Virus record (IMG/VR): IMGVR_UViG_3300025655_003190
Location: 1-52,216 of that record
Length of the DNA stretch: 52,216 nt
Reading direction: 5' to 3' (one strand)
Source of the DNA: a virus
The first letter of the stretch is position 1. Each line of letters begins with the position of its first letter. The notes beneath the pieces are model-generated. The model saw nothing but the letters and a program-made list of their open reading frames with translations. It searched no databases and had not been told where the DNA came from. Shown piece by piece: positions 33,241-41,713 of this stretch. The position numbers were made by a program, and so were the translations under genes.

Positions 33241-33247
33241 ATAAATA
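33240..33247 (+). promoter_or_regulatory. Late promoter TATAAATA, leaderless spacing
   Basis: TATAAATATCACAATG: five bases between the box and ATG 33253. It sits in the 12-base gap between two divergent start codons. Confidence 0.7.
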
Positions 33248-33252
33248 TCACA

Positions 33253-34059
33253 ATGGCAAGTTATACCGTAGTTACAACATTTCATCAATCCGGTTATGAT
33301 TTATACGGTAAACGTATGATCCAATCTTTTTTATCAAACTGGCCTAAAGATATAAAATTATATGTATATGCCGAAGATTGTAATGTAGACGAAACTGCCG
33401 ATAACCTAAGTGTATTTAACTTAGATAAAGCTTCGCCAGAATTAGTTGCGTTTAAACAAAAATGGAAAGGTGTGCCAAAAGCAAACGGTGATGTTAGCAC
33501 CGATCCTGTCCGATCACAACGCAAGGATTCCGGAAAAGGGTTTAAATGGGACGCTATACGTTTTTCGCATAAAGTATATTCTATATTCCATGCTGCTAAA
33601 CATACAAACACCGATTACTTAATTTGGATGGATGCAGATATGGTTTGTCATAGTACTGTTAAGTTAGAGGATATTGATCGTTTGATCGACGGCAGTAGCG
33701 ACTTGTATTATCTAGGACGCAAAGGTAAATTTTCCGAATGCGGGTTATATGCAATGAATTTGCGTTCAGGCAAAACACAAGATTTTTTACAATTATTTCA
33801 ACAATATTATGACGATGCCGAGAACGGCATTTTTACGTTAGCCGAATGGCACGATAGTTTTGTGTTTGATGCTGTTCGTAAACAGTTGCCACTTACGCAA
33901 AAGAATTGGAGCGAAGGTATTGTCAAGGGCGAAGGACATCCACTTATTAATTCAGATTGGGGTGCATATCTTGACCATTTAAAAGGGCAAAGAAAACATC
34001 TAGGAAAAAGTAAGGATAAAGACTTATTAGTAAAAAGAAATGAGGATTACTGGAAATGA
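33253..34059 (+). CDS. GT-A glycosyltransferase
   Basis: A 268-residue plus-strand transferase. VVTTFHQSGYDLYGKRMIQS and NWPKDIKLYVYAED form the nucleotide-binding start. TDYLIWMDADMVCHS (~118-132) holds the DxD metal site, and LAEWHDSFVFDAV the acceptor-side region. It is paralogous to the minus-strand gene at 38425-39288, which shares VTTFxxSxYxxxxKRM and the WPK and DAD motifs. No Shine-Dalgarno; start at the predicted late +1. Overlaps the methyltransferase downstream as ATGA. Confidence 0.8.
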   Translation: MASYTVVTTFHQSGYDLYGKRMIQSFLSNWPKDIKLYVYAEDCNVDETADNLSVFNLDKASPELVAFKQKWKGVPKANGDVSTDPVRSQRKDSGKGFKWDAIRFSHKVYSIFHAAKHTNTDYLIWMDADMVCHSTVKLEDIDRLIDGSSDLYYLGRKGKFSECGLYAMNLRSGKTQDFLQLFQQYYDDAENGIFTLAEWHDSFVFDAVRKQLPLTQKNWSEGIVKGEGHPLINSDWGAYLDHLKGQRKHLGKSKDKDLLVKRNEDYWK

Positions 34060-34637
34060 ATTTGCCTACTCATCTCGGTGGACACAAAAACAAAACTCAT
34101 CTAGATCAAGGTGCGTTAGAATTTGCAATTAACGAACTTAATGTTAAAACTATGCTTGATATTGGTTGTGGACCTGCTGGTATGGTAGAACTTGCTTGCA
34201 AAATGGGCGTTGATGCTCAAGGTATCGATGGTGATTTCGAGGTAGAACGTCCTGATGTTTTAGTTACTATACACGACTACGCATCTGGCCCGTCTAAATT
34301 AGAGTTAGAAGTAGATCTAGTATGGAGTTGTGAGTTTGTAGAACACGTTTACGAGGAGTACCTGCCTAATTTTATGGCTGACTTCCAGCGCGGCAAAACA
34401 GTATTCATGACATTTGCTCCACCCAATACACCAGGGCATCACCACGTTAACTGTAACACTAAAGAATATTGGATTGATGTGTTTAATCGTTACGGATTTG
34501 ATTATAGCGACGAGTTAACTGATCAATTACGCAAAAACAGTACAATGGGTCGATGGAAAAAGAATAAAGAAACCGGTGAACGTTTTTGGTGGAAAGCGTT
34601 TGTTCGTGATAATGGATTAGTTTTTATAAAACGCTAA
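34056..34637 (+). CDS. SAM-dependent methyltransferase
   Basis: A 193-residue class I methyltransferase. MLDIGCGPAGMVELACKMGV (~32-51) is the SAM-binding motif I and GIDGDFE motif II. LVWSCEFVEHV (~86-96) is the post-motif region seen in methyltransf_11/23 proteins. GKTVFMTFAPPNTPGHHHVN follows. Target unknown; coupling to a glycosyltransferase suggests methylation of a sugar. Convergent 3' overlap of 21 bases with the next methyltransferase. Confidence 0.8.
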   Translation: MNLPTHLGGHKNKTHLDQGALEFAINELNVKTMLDIGCGPAGMVELACKMGVDAQGIDGDFEVERPDVLVTIHDYASGPSKLELEVDLVWSCEFVEHVYEEYLPNFMADFQRGKTVFMTFAPPNTPGHHHVNCNTKEYWIDVFNRYGFDYSDELTDQLRKNSTMGRWKKNKETGERFWWKAFVRDNGLVFIKR

Positions 34638-35111
34638 ATGAACATGTTTGCTTTTCTTAGGATCAGCAAACGACTCTATATTTGCAAAACCTTTGCGTGA
34701 CACTAATGCTGTGAGTAATTCTTCATCATAGCCCGACTTGTGAACATCCCATGTATCTGCAAACTCGCCGCGTTGCCAGCCCCAAAATCCGGCGCACGCA
34801 TGTTCTATATCTCTATCGGTTTCTCTGCGTAACCATTGCTCAATGTGTTTAGTCATGTTAGGAACAAGCATTTCGCAGCGGCCGCCTGGTTTTAAAATTT
34901 TATACCATTTCTCTAAAACTACTTCGCCTTGTTGAAATGTCAGGTGCTCAAAGAAATGCCTAGAGAATATTTCGTCTACTGAGTTCTCTGCAACGTGTTG
35001 ATCTATATCCCAAGCGGTGCAAACAAAATCTATACCAGGTAAATCTCGTATGTCACAGGTTTTAAAGTCTGGTTGTGTAGGGGTTTCGCCGCAGCCAAAT
35101 TCAATTTTCAT
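34617..35111 (-). CDS. SAM-dependent methyltransferase-like protein
   Basis: A 164-residue protein from ATG 35111 (MKIEFGCGETPTQPDFKTCD), overlapping the upstream stop as ATGA. FGCGE is a shortened motif I, AENSVDEIFSRHFFEHL the FEHL segment and LKPGGRCEMLVPN the typical methyltransf_11 strand. It lacks the residues usually preceding motif I, so it is at the small end of the family. Last gene of the glycan operon from 41679. Confidence 0.72.
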   Translation of the reverse strand: MKIEFGCGETPTQPDFKTCDIRDLPGIDFVCTAWDIDQHVAENSVDEIFSRHFFEHLTFQQGEVVLEKWYKILKPGGRCEMLVPNMTKHIEQWLRRETDRDIEHACAGFWGWQRGEFADTWDVHKSGYDEELLTALVSRKGFANIESFADPKKSKHVHLAFYKN

Positions 35112-36055
35112 ATGTACTCTCGCATGTGCTTCCACGCAGAACCATTTTTAAGTTCTTCAAAATTCCAATGGCTCATTGCTAACTTTGCTAACCAATCATC
35201 TCTATCAGGCATACTAGGATTTTCGATATCTTGCCAACGTGCAAATGCAATATCTCGTGCCTGACAATCATTTACATCATCTGCATAAACAGGTACACCT
35301 GTAATTGCACTAGCTACCGCAGGACTCGAATTATACACTATGGTTGCCCAAGCGTTTTTTAAATCTTGTTGTAATGATCTATTGCGATGATCTACAATAG
35401 ATACGTTCATTCCATTCAATACGTTTAACCTACACGACTTTTCATTTAAATTTAAGTATTTTCCTGCACGTTTATCACCTGGGTGGCCACGCAGCTTAAT
35501 AGGCCTATCTGTTACAGTACGCAACCTGCGTATCATATCAATGGCCCAATCTTGATTATCTAACCCTTTCATTGACCAACCACCGTTACGCTGCAAACAA
35601 ATCAAAATATGTTCGCCGTTAGTACGCCATTCTTTATGTTTAATGTCCATGTCACGGCGTATTTGTTGCCACCTGCTATACATTGGATTATTGTTAAAAT
35701 AATTTCCGGTTGTTGGAAACACTCCATCTAACGAATATCTCAAGTAATGTGCTTTATTTTCTGGATCAGCAAATAAAAATAGATTCGAATCTACAAATAT
35801 AGTATGCTTTCCTGCTTGACGCTGTTGTTCCATAACTGTGCGTCTGAGTTTTAAATGCGGAGTATCCGGCGAATCTTCATGTACATAACCTTGTATCAAT
35901 GCTACATCGCTTGGTTCCCAACTTCCTTGTATTATACGTCCTACATCGCCATTGGCGTTAACACCTTGAATAAAGTTTTCAAGTATTAACGGCTTTTCAG
36001 GATTCTTATTATTTTTAGGAATCCCGCTTATGTATGCATTAACTGTCTTGCTCAT
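35108..36055 (-). CDS. KpsS-like capsule/glycan transferase, paralog 2
   Basis: A 315-residue protein from ATG 36055 (MSKTVNAYISGIPKNNKNPE). The longer frame to 36157 overlaps the upstream gene by 119 bases and is rejected. TDRPIKLRGHPGDKRAG, WATIVYNSSPAVASAITGVP and a C-terminal KNGSAWKHMREYI match the shared paralog blocks. Relative to paralogs 1 and 5 the RPHP motif is RGHP. Confidence 0.7.
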   Translation of the reverse strand: MSKTVNAYISGIPKNNKNPEKPLILENFIQGVNANGDVGRIIQGSWEPSDVALIQGYVHEDSPDTPHLKLRRTVMEQQRQAGKHTIFVDSNLFLFADPENKAHYLRYSLDGVFPTTGNYFNNNPMYSRWQQIRRDMDIKHKEWRTNGEHILICLQRNGGWSMKGLDNQDWAIDMIRRLRTVTDRPIKLRGHPGDKRAGKYLNLNEKSCRLNVLNGMNVSIVDHRNRSLQQDLKNAWATIVYNSSPAVASAITGVPVYADDVNDCQARDIAFARWQDIENPSMPDRDDWLAKLAMSHWNFEELKNGSAWKHMREYI

Positions 36056-37124
36056 TATCAGACTCGTCGATATCCAAGGTTTCGTTATCGTCTTCTGCAA
36101 GTTCATACTCAAATTTAGATAATTCTTTTTGTGCTTTTTGTGATTTTTTAATAGCATCTTGCAAGTGTCTCCAACAAGTACCCGAGAACATTTCTTCCTC
36201 CGACCATTGGCAATATGCTAAATTATATAACCACTGCATAACTAATTCTGGATCTTCTTGTTTAGGATCGTTAATTTCTTCAGCAAAGTTTGATGATATA
36301 TTATAAGCAAAGTTTCCAGGATCAGTTGCTATAACTGGAACACCTGCTAATATAGCGTCAATACTTAATCCTGATGAATATGTTACTACGCAACACGCAT
36401 TAACAATATCATCTTCCCAGGGCTTTTCTCTGCCATTGCTCCAGCGTATGTCACCGTGCTCGCCGAATGCAATGTTACGAAACAAATCAGAATAGTTCTC
36501 CCAACCTCGATCAGAAATACCCGGGTGTGTTCTAATACGTATTGGTTTATCTGTAAATTGACGAATGCGTGTAATTGTATCAATGATCCATTCGTTGATA
36601 TTGTTATTTCGCAAGCTAGCATCACCTGCTAGTTGCATACCAATTAGTATTTCATCTCGCTGGTTAACATTTTCTGCCCAACCTTTCCAACTGAGCCCCA
36701 TAACTTCTTCAAAACGAACCGCTGGCGAATTGACAGAATTCCAATATGCTGAATTATTTAAAAAACCATTAACGCCTACACGATAATATTTGTTAGGCCG
36801 AAATACTTCTCTTGTTAGCAATGGAGTTTCAATACAAACAAAGGTACGAGCTTTTTCAGCAATAGCATTGCGTATAACATGGTGAGGGTTTTTACGATCT
36901 TTCCATGATCCAAACATAATAGCCACATCACAAGGTTGATAATCTGTGCCGTATATATATTCAACTGAATTGCTTGTTCCTTTAGTTACGGTGTGGTCAA
37001 ATGATAAAAATTCCTTGGGTTTTTTTATCTTTGCAAACTCTGTTTCAATGCCATGTCCAAATCTACGCAACAACTCAAATTCGTGTGCATGACCTGCTGT
37101 ATTCATAAAAACTTTAACTTTCAT
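36039..37124 (-). CDS. KpsS-like capsule/glycan transferase, paralog 3
   Basis: A 361-residue protein. TDKPIRIRTHPGISDRGW, CVVTYSSGLSIDAILAGVPV and FSGTCWRHLQDAI are the shared paralog blocks. It has an extra highly charged C-terminal tail (KKSQKAQKELSKFEYELAED, then a DE-rich end) absent from the other copies. Overlaps its neighbours by 11 and 17 bases. Confidence 0.7.
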   Translation of the reverse strand: MKVKVFMNTAGHAHEFELLRRFGHGIETEFAKIKKPKEFLSFDHTVTKGTSNSVEYIYGTDYQPCDVAIMFGSWKDRKNPHHVIRNAIAEKARTFVCIETPLLTREVFRPNKYYRVGVNGFLNNSAYWNSVNSPAVRFEEVMGLSWKGWAENVNQRDEILIGMQLAGDASLRNNNINEWIIDTITRIRQFTDKPIRIRTHPGISDRGWENYSDLFRNIAFGEHGDIRWSNGREKPWEDDIVNACCVVTYSSGLSIDAILAGVPVIATDPGNFAYNISSNFAEEINDPKQEDPELVMQWLYNLAYCQWSEEEMFSGTCWRHLQDAIKKSQKAQKELSKFEYELAEDDNETLDIDESDNEQDS

Positions 37125-37881
37125 TCAATATATCCCATGCTTTTCCTGATTTCATTTCGTTTATGTGAAACTGCCCGTATGCTAAATGACACGCCCATGC
37201 ATAACGTTCATCGTCGGTTGGATAATACGGTGTTTCAATTTTACTTAAATCTTGCAATCCGACCGGTTGTGCAGCACTAGGTGCCAATGTAAATACAGGA
37301 ACACCAAAAAACACACTTTCAGTTGCTGCATTACTATTAAAAGTAACTAGTGCATGCACATCATTACTTAATGCTTTTTCAAGTGGTTCGTTAATTCTTT
37401 GTGTACGTTGTTTAGCACGTTCGCGTATTACAATAGGTCTATCTGTATGTTTTTTTATGGTAGCAATAGTTTGTGCTATCCATACATCTCTATCTACTCC
37501 ATAAAATTTACACGGCTTTTCGTCTGGCAGCGCAACTATAATTTTTGATCCATGTTTCCATTTATGAATAGTTTTTTTAAACTTTTTAAATCTGTCATTG
37601 GGTCTAGGTATAATATTAGTGTGTTGCAGATTGTTTTTAACAATTCTGTGCCAATATTTCCAAGTACCTTCGTTTCCAAAATATCCTGTGTCTACATAAT
37701 AAAAGTCTCTGCCATCTTCCCAGCAACGCTTCATTATTTTATGTTTAAGTATTCCACGGAGTACGATAGGTTCACTACTAGAATCATAATCAAACAGTTC
37801 AGTGTTAACAGATATACAACCACTTCCTTTAGCGAAGTCGTTAATATATCTATCATTCCCGTCCTTACTTAGAAATATCAT
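37114..37881 (-). CDS. KpsS-like capsule/glycan transferase, paralog 4
   Basis: A 255-residue protein, shortest of the five. TDRPIVIRERAKQRTQR replaces the usual RPHP with RERA. ALVTFNSNAATESVFFGVPV and MKSGKAWDILNES are the other blocks. The missing His-Pro suggests altered or lost donor binding, but the rest is intact. Coupled upstream by 17 bases to the methyltransferase. Confidence 0.65.
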   Translation of the reverse strand: MIFLSKDGNDRYINDFAKGSGCISVNTELFDYDSSSEPIVLRGILKHKIMKRCWEDGRDFYYVDTGYFGNEGTWKYWHRIVKNNLQHTNIIPRPNDRFKKFKKTIHKWKHGSKIIVALPDEKPCKFYGVDRDVWIAQTIATIKKHTDRPIVIRERAKQRTQRINEPLEKALSNDVHALVTFNSNAATESVFFGVPVFTLAPSAAQPVGLQDLSKIETPYYPTDDERYAWACHLAYGQFHINEMKSGKAWDILNES

Positions 37882-38428
37882 TGTATACGTATGCTAGTTT
37901 TCTCTTTGATTGGTAAGGCATTAAGTTAACTGCGCCAATTTCGTCGCAAAATTGTTTTACTCCGGGCAAATTATAATCATCAAAGAAAATGATTTTAGAA
38001 TCTTTAACCATTGAATAATCGTGTTTTACAGTTTCATATGAGTGCCCGCCATCAATAAAAACAAAATCAGCAATTATTGGCGCTGTTAATGTATCTGTTG
38101 TAAATCCTCTATGTAATTCAAACGTAACACCAGGATTAGATCTTTGTATTTTTTTAATCTTTTGTTTGGCATAAGAATAGTCGCCAATGCCTTTACCATT
38201 TTTTTCTTGTTTATTAGTTTCTTCATTTGCTAAATCGAATAAATCATATCCAATGTAATGAATGGTATTATTGTACTGCAACGCTCTTCTAATTAATTTA
38301 TGTGCTGTGTGACCTTTATTTGTTCCGATTTCAACAATAGTTGTTGGTTTAACTGCTTCAATTGCTGCATCAAAATATACTAGTCTCCAGCCTTTTTCTC
38401 TATATTCTCCTGTAGGCCAATTAATCAT
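37865..38428 (-). CDS. SAM-dependent methyltransferase (methyltransf_24-like)
   Basis: A 187-residue protein starting MINWPTGEYREKGW at 38428 (ATGA overlap), preferred over 38440. IVEIGTNKGHTAHKLIRRAL is motif I; DFVFIDGGHSYETVKHDYSM is the hallmark of the methyltransf_24 family; SKIIFFDDYNLPGVK completes the fold. Probable small-molecule or sugar methyltransferase in the glycan operon. Confidence 0.8.
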   Translation of the reverse strand: MINWPTGEYREKGWRLVYFDAAIEAVKPTTIVEIGTNKGHTAHKLIRRALQYNNTIHYIGYDLFDLANEETNKQEKNGKGIGDYSYAKQKIKKIQRSNPGVTFELHRGFTTDTLTAPIIADFVFIDGGHSYETVKHDYSMVKDSKIIFFDDYNLPGVKQFCDEIGAVNLMPYQSKRKLAYVYNDISK

Positions 38429-39288
38429 TTGTTTTTCCACTCCCTAACAAATCGTGTGTCTGTTTGTTCTTTAAGTTTAACCTTGCCTTTATGCTCTTCT
38501 TCAAGTTTTTCTGGGTCTGCACCAGCGAGTATAGCATCAATAAATTTATCCATTTCCGGATCATGTTTACGAGCTGCTTTAAAATGTCTAAAATATTTTC
38601 CTAATTCTGTTTCTTTTAACGGACTTAACGCTTTACGTTCAGGATGAAAGTCTCTACATTTTACTCCGTGTGCTTCTGCGTCTAATATACAATCAATTAA
38701 CACATATGCATCGTTGGGTTTAGGAAAACGAGTTTTATCCTCTTTAATAACGTGACTATTGTAGATATCTTCATAACGATTAACAAATGTTTTTGCATAA
38801 CGATGATGTGGATTAAACCAATATAACCCAGAATCCGAATGCGGTTTATCTATGCCTTTCCATTTTCCCTTGTTCATTGTTACACCCATGTACGCAACAA
38901 GATTATTATCCGGCAATACATTATCCAACCACTGTCCTGTTACAGGCTTGTAAGTAATAACATCGGCGTCTAGATAAATTATCTCGTCAAAGTCTTTGAA
39001 TGTTCTTGCTGCATCTACCCAAGTAAATGCTTTGTATGCAAATCCTCTGCTAAAGTGATCACCGATAAAATCCAAGTAGTTTTGTAAATTTGGATTGCAA
39101 CGTTCAAATACATTAACACCAATAACATTAGGTGCGCTAGGTAATTCGCTTTCATCCATGTCCTCTAAGTAACAGACAAGCATGACTTCCTTGGGCCAAA
39201 ACTTTACGAATGTTTCAACCATGCGCTTCGCTAATCCATCATAGTAACTGCGATTAAATGTTGTAACTGCTAATACTTTCTTTTTCAT
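38425..39288 (-). CDS. GT-A glycosyltransferase
   Basis: A 287-residue transferase paralogous to the plus-strand gene at 33253. VTTFNRSYYDGLAKRMVETF, FWPKEVMLVCYLEDMDE and EIIYLDADVITYKPV (DxD) match it in order. HSDSGLYWFNPHH is the acceptor-side loop. The C-terminal 60 residues are highly charged. The two paralogs lie on opposite strands of the same cassette. Confidence 0.8.
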   Translation of the reverse strand: MKKKVLAVTTFNRSYYDGLAKRMVETFVKFWPKEVMLVCYLEDMDESELPSAPNVIGVNVFERCNPNLQNYLDFIGDHFSRGFAYKAFTWVDAARTFKDFDEIIYLDADVITYKPVTGQWLDNVLPDNNLVAYMGVTMNKGKWKGIDKPHSDSGLYWFNPHHRYAKTFVNRYEDIYNSHVIKEDKTRFPKPNDAYVLIDCILDAEAHGVKCRDFHPERKALSPLKETELGKYFRHFKAARKHDPEMDKFIDAILAGADPEKLEEEHKGKVKLKEQTDTRFVREWKNK

Positions 39289-40229
39289 TTGAACATCAAC
39301 GGTTTTAAATGTGCCCAGGATTCACCCTTACGATGCTCTGTGCCGGTCCACTGAGTGTATGCAATATCGTATTTCCATTGCGTTAAGTCTATATCATATG
39401 ATAAGTTTTCTATCTGTGATAAATCTCTATGTGCAACTGGCCAGATCATTGACCCATCGTCTAAGGCAAACGTTGGAATACCTTCGCATATTGATTCAAT
39501 GCTGCTTAGACTATTATATGTAACCACACAATATGCTTCTGCTAGATCTTGATATAGTCCGTCGGCTTTTGTAGGGGTTGATAGATAATCTGATAAATCG
39601 TCTGTTCGATCACTAACTGTAATATGTTTATCTTTAAGTTTTTTCTGTAACTGCGTTGCTAGTTTTATTCCTCGTTCTCGATTCCTAGGATGCGGACGAA
39701 TTACAATAGGACGATCTGAATATTTTCTAATTTCATATATAATGTCTTCAACCCAATTATAAAAACTTTCATACCCTTTAGCGTATAAACTTAATAGACT
39801 AGAGTCATTTTCTTTTTGGCCCATTATGAGAATATTTTTTCCTGGACTATTCCAGTCTTTAAATGTAATACCTGTTTCTTGTTCGAACTTCCGCCAACGA
39901 TCGGGAGGGGAATTTTCATTACCAAACACCCCTTCTGTCCATTTATAACTATACCATCCAAGCCTTGCCCATCCTAGATGTCTACGAAAACTTGGTGATT
40001 CATTAACTAGATATGGTTTTCCTGAATCTTTAATATATAGATATGCGTCGCGTCTAAGATCATTTCTTAATATCTTAGGTTTAATTAAATTAGTTTGTAT
40101 ATAACAATCGCCATCGTCAGCATCTTGCCATTTTTTTATCAAGAATTGATCACCATGTCTCTTTAGTCCTTTTTCAAGTCCTGGAAAAGCGGACTTTAAC
40201 GCATATTCAATCCCGTAAAGAGTAATCAT
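39285..40229 (-). CDS. KpsS-like capsule/glycan transferase, paralog 5
   Basis: A 314-residue protein. SDRPIVIRPHPRNRERG (~172-188), CVVTYNSLSSIESICEGIPT and the C-terminal RKGESWAHLKPLMF are the best-preserved version of the shared blocks. A HRDLSQIENL segment is shared with paralog 4 (LQDLSKIETP). ATGA overlaps on both sides place it in the operon between two GT-A genes. Confidence 0.72.
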   Translation of the reverse strand: MITLYGIEYALKSAFPGLEKGLKRHGDQFLIKKWQDADDGDCYIQTNLIKPKILRNDLRRDAYLYIKDSGKPYLVNESPSFRRHLGWARLGWYSYKWTEGVFGNENSPPDRWRKFEQETGITFKDWNSPGKNILIMGQKENDSSLLSLYAKGYESFYNWVEDIIYEIRKYSDRPIVIRPHPRNRERGIKLATQLQKKLKDKHITVSDRTDDLSDYLSTPTKADGLYQDLAEAYCVVTYNSLSSIESICEGIPTFALDDGSMIWPVAHRDLSQIENLSYDIDLTQWKYDIAYTQWTGTEHRKGESWAHLKPLMFK

Positions 40230-40909
40230 AAACCGTGCTGTTCACAGTATTCGGTAAAAATACGTTCGCGATGCCATTCGCTACCCATTGGCGTATTAGC
40301 AAACTCGTGGAAACTTGGTGTGCCTAATGTATAATGCAACAATTTAGCATCAGGATTCTCACCGTATTCATCAGGAAGCCAATTCCACTCAGGTGGCAGT
40401 TCACCGATGCGTTCATCTTTAATCCAACTAAAACGATGCAAGTGCGAGCCGGTTGATTTTTGAATGTAGTCTGGTTTCAATATGCGGTTAGGATGACTAT
40501 TGCAGTTCCAAAGTATTACGCTTGACCAGTTCTTGCGTGGATAATTTTCGTTTTTGCTACCTAAATACTTGGTAGTCATTTTAGTTTCATAATCGTGTTT
40601 AACTACCATTACGTCTTTGTCTGCTTCACGCAATTCCCAAAGTTTGACAATATCATCGCGCACAATCATATCGCCATCCATAAAGATAGCCCATCCAATA
40701 TAATCCATTAAGTGCGGAACAAGGAATCTACTATAGATAAAGTGATTGCTTCCATCTGTATGTGTTTCTTTATAATCGTCAAACAAATTTAATGCAAGCG
40801 GAATAATTGAAACCGGCTTACTTGCGTGTCTAATAATTGAATTAGCACACGTGTGATATGCTATTGCTTCTCGTGGATCGTATCCGATAAAAATTGGAAT
40901 TGGTTTCAT
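40226..40909 (-). CDS. GT8-like glycosyltransferase
   Basis: A 227-residue protein. PIPIFIGYDPREAIAYHTCA at the N-terminus and SNHFIYSRFLVPHLMDY are typical of GT8-type galactosyl/glucosyl transferases. GWAIFMDGDMIVRDDI (~74-89) holds the DxD metal-binding site. HYTLGTPSFHEFANTPMGSE near the C-terminus carries the His-rich region. Probable UDP-sugar transferase. Overlaps both neighbours by 4 bases. Confidence 0.8.
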   Translation of the reverse strand: MKPIPIFIGYDPREAIAYHTCANSIIRHASKPVSIIPLALNLFDDYKETHTDGSNHFIYSRFLVPHLMDYIGWAIFMDGDMIVRDDIVKLWELREADKDVMVVKHDYETKMTTKYLGSKNENYPRKNWSSVILWNCNSHPNRILKPDYIQKSTGSHLHRFSWIKDERIGELPPEWNWLPDEYGENPDAKLLHYTLGTPSFHEFANTPMGSEWHRERIFTEYCEQHGL

Positions 40910-41679
40910 AATCTTGTAATGTCGTCTTCGTCGCAGCGATTACCGTATTGTATTTCTACCACTCTACACGGTTTGTTAAATGGATTGGTTAATTGGTGCC
41001 ACTCGCCGCAGATAATAGTAAATTCGTCATGCTTTTCTAATTGTTTTGGAGGCATTGTGTATCCAGATTCTAATCTACTATTAACAATGCATTTACCTTC
41101 ACTAACAAGCCAATACTCATTACGCTGTGCATGCTTTTGCATAGATAAACTCTTACCTGGATCGACTGTAAGCTCTTTTACCTTACAGCCTTCTACTTCG
41201 TGTAGCACACGATAATATCCCCATTGGCGAGTTGTTTTTGGTGATTTCCATTCTTCAAGTATCCATGAGCTACTATTTGCTTTATCTTCGCCGCCAACTC
41301 CAAACACAAACTCTACTTCTTCAAATACCATTTCTGGAATGTTATCTCGAGTTCTATCTCCGCCGTTAGCGAATATTACACTATCAAACGGAATCCAGTT
41401 ACGTGTATCATTTTTAACGCTAAGAGCGTATTCAATTGCTTTACAAGCAGATCCGTCCGAATCATCAAATGCAACAACTTCGTCAACGCAGCCAAGTGCT
41501 TCAACAATAGCAGCACGCTCGTGCCACGGCATAAACGAACGTCCTTTTTTACGAACAAGCCAGTCATCAGAATTTACGCCTACAATTAAATAAGCGCCTA
41601 AATCTTTTGCTGCTTCTAGGTAGCGGATATGTCCGCTGTGAAGGGGATCAAATCCCCCAGTGGCTACTACAATTTTCAT
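40906..41679 (-). CDS. Cytidylyltransferase-like/cupin fusion
   Basis: A 257-residue two-domain protein. Residues 1-140 (VVATGGFDPLHSGHIRYLEA) carry the HxGH motif of nucleotidyltransferases of the TagD/HldE kind, which activate a sugar or polyol phosphate. Residues ~145-257 (YRVLHEVEGCKVKELTVDPG, HAQRNEYWLVSEGKCIV, GEWHQLTNP) match the cupin-type C-terminal domain of mannose-6-phosphate isomerase II. First gene of the long glycan operon. The ATG is 5 bases from a late box with no ribosome binding site. Confidence 0.75.
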   Translation of the reverse strand: MKIVVATGGFDPLHSGHIRYLEAAKDLGAYLIVGVNSDDWLVRKKGRSFMPWHERAAIVEALGCVDEVVAFDDSDGSACKAIEYALSVKNDTRNWIPFDSVIFANGGDRTRDNIPEMVFEEVEFVFGVGGEDKANSSSWILEEWKSPKTTRQWGYYRVLHEVEGCKVKELTVDPGKSLSMQKHAQRNEYWLVSEGKCIVNSRLESGYTMPPKQLEKHDEFTIICGEWHQLTNPFNKPCRVVEIQYGNRCDEDDITRL

Positions 41680-41684
41680 TGTAG

Positions 41685-41692
41685 TATTTATT
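41685..41692 (-). promoter_or_regulatory. Late promoter AATAAATA of the glycan operon
   Basis: AATAAATACTACAATG on the minus strand: five bases between the box and ATG 41679. Drives a nine-gene coupled operon to 34617. Confidence 0.6.
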
Positions 41693-41713
41693 ATATACGT
41701 ATATAACTATGAC

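Noticed and set aside
33294-33611. 105-codon minus-strand frame
   Set aside because: Antisense to the GT-A glycosyltransferase with its DxD motif; a shadow.
36055-36157. Upstream-extended start for KpsS-like paralog 2
   Set aside because: The extension is a Lys/Asn-rich out-of-frame reading of the upstream gene's charged tail.
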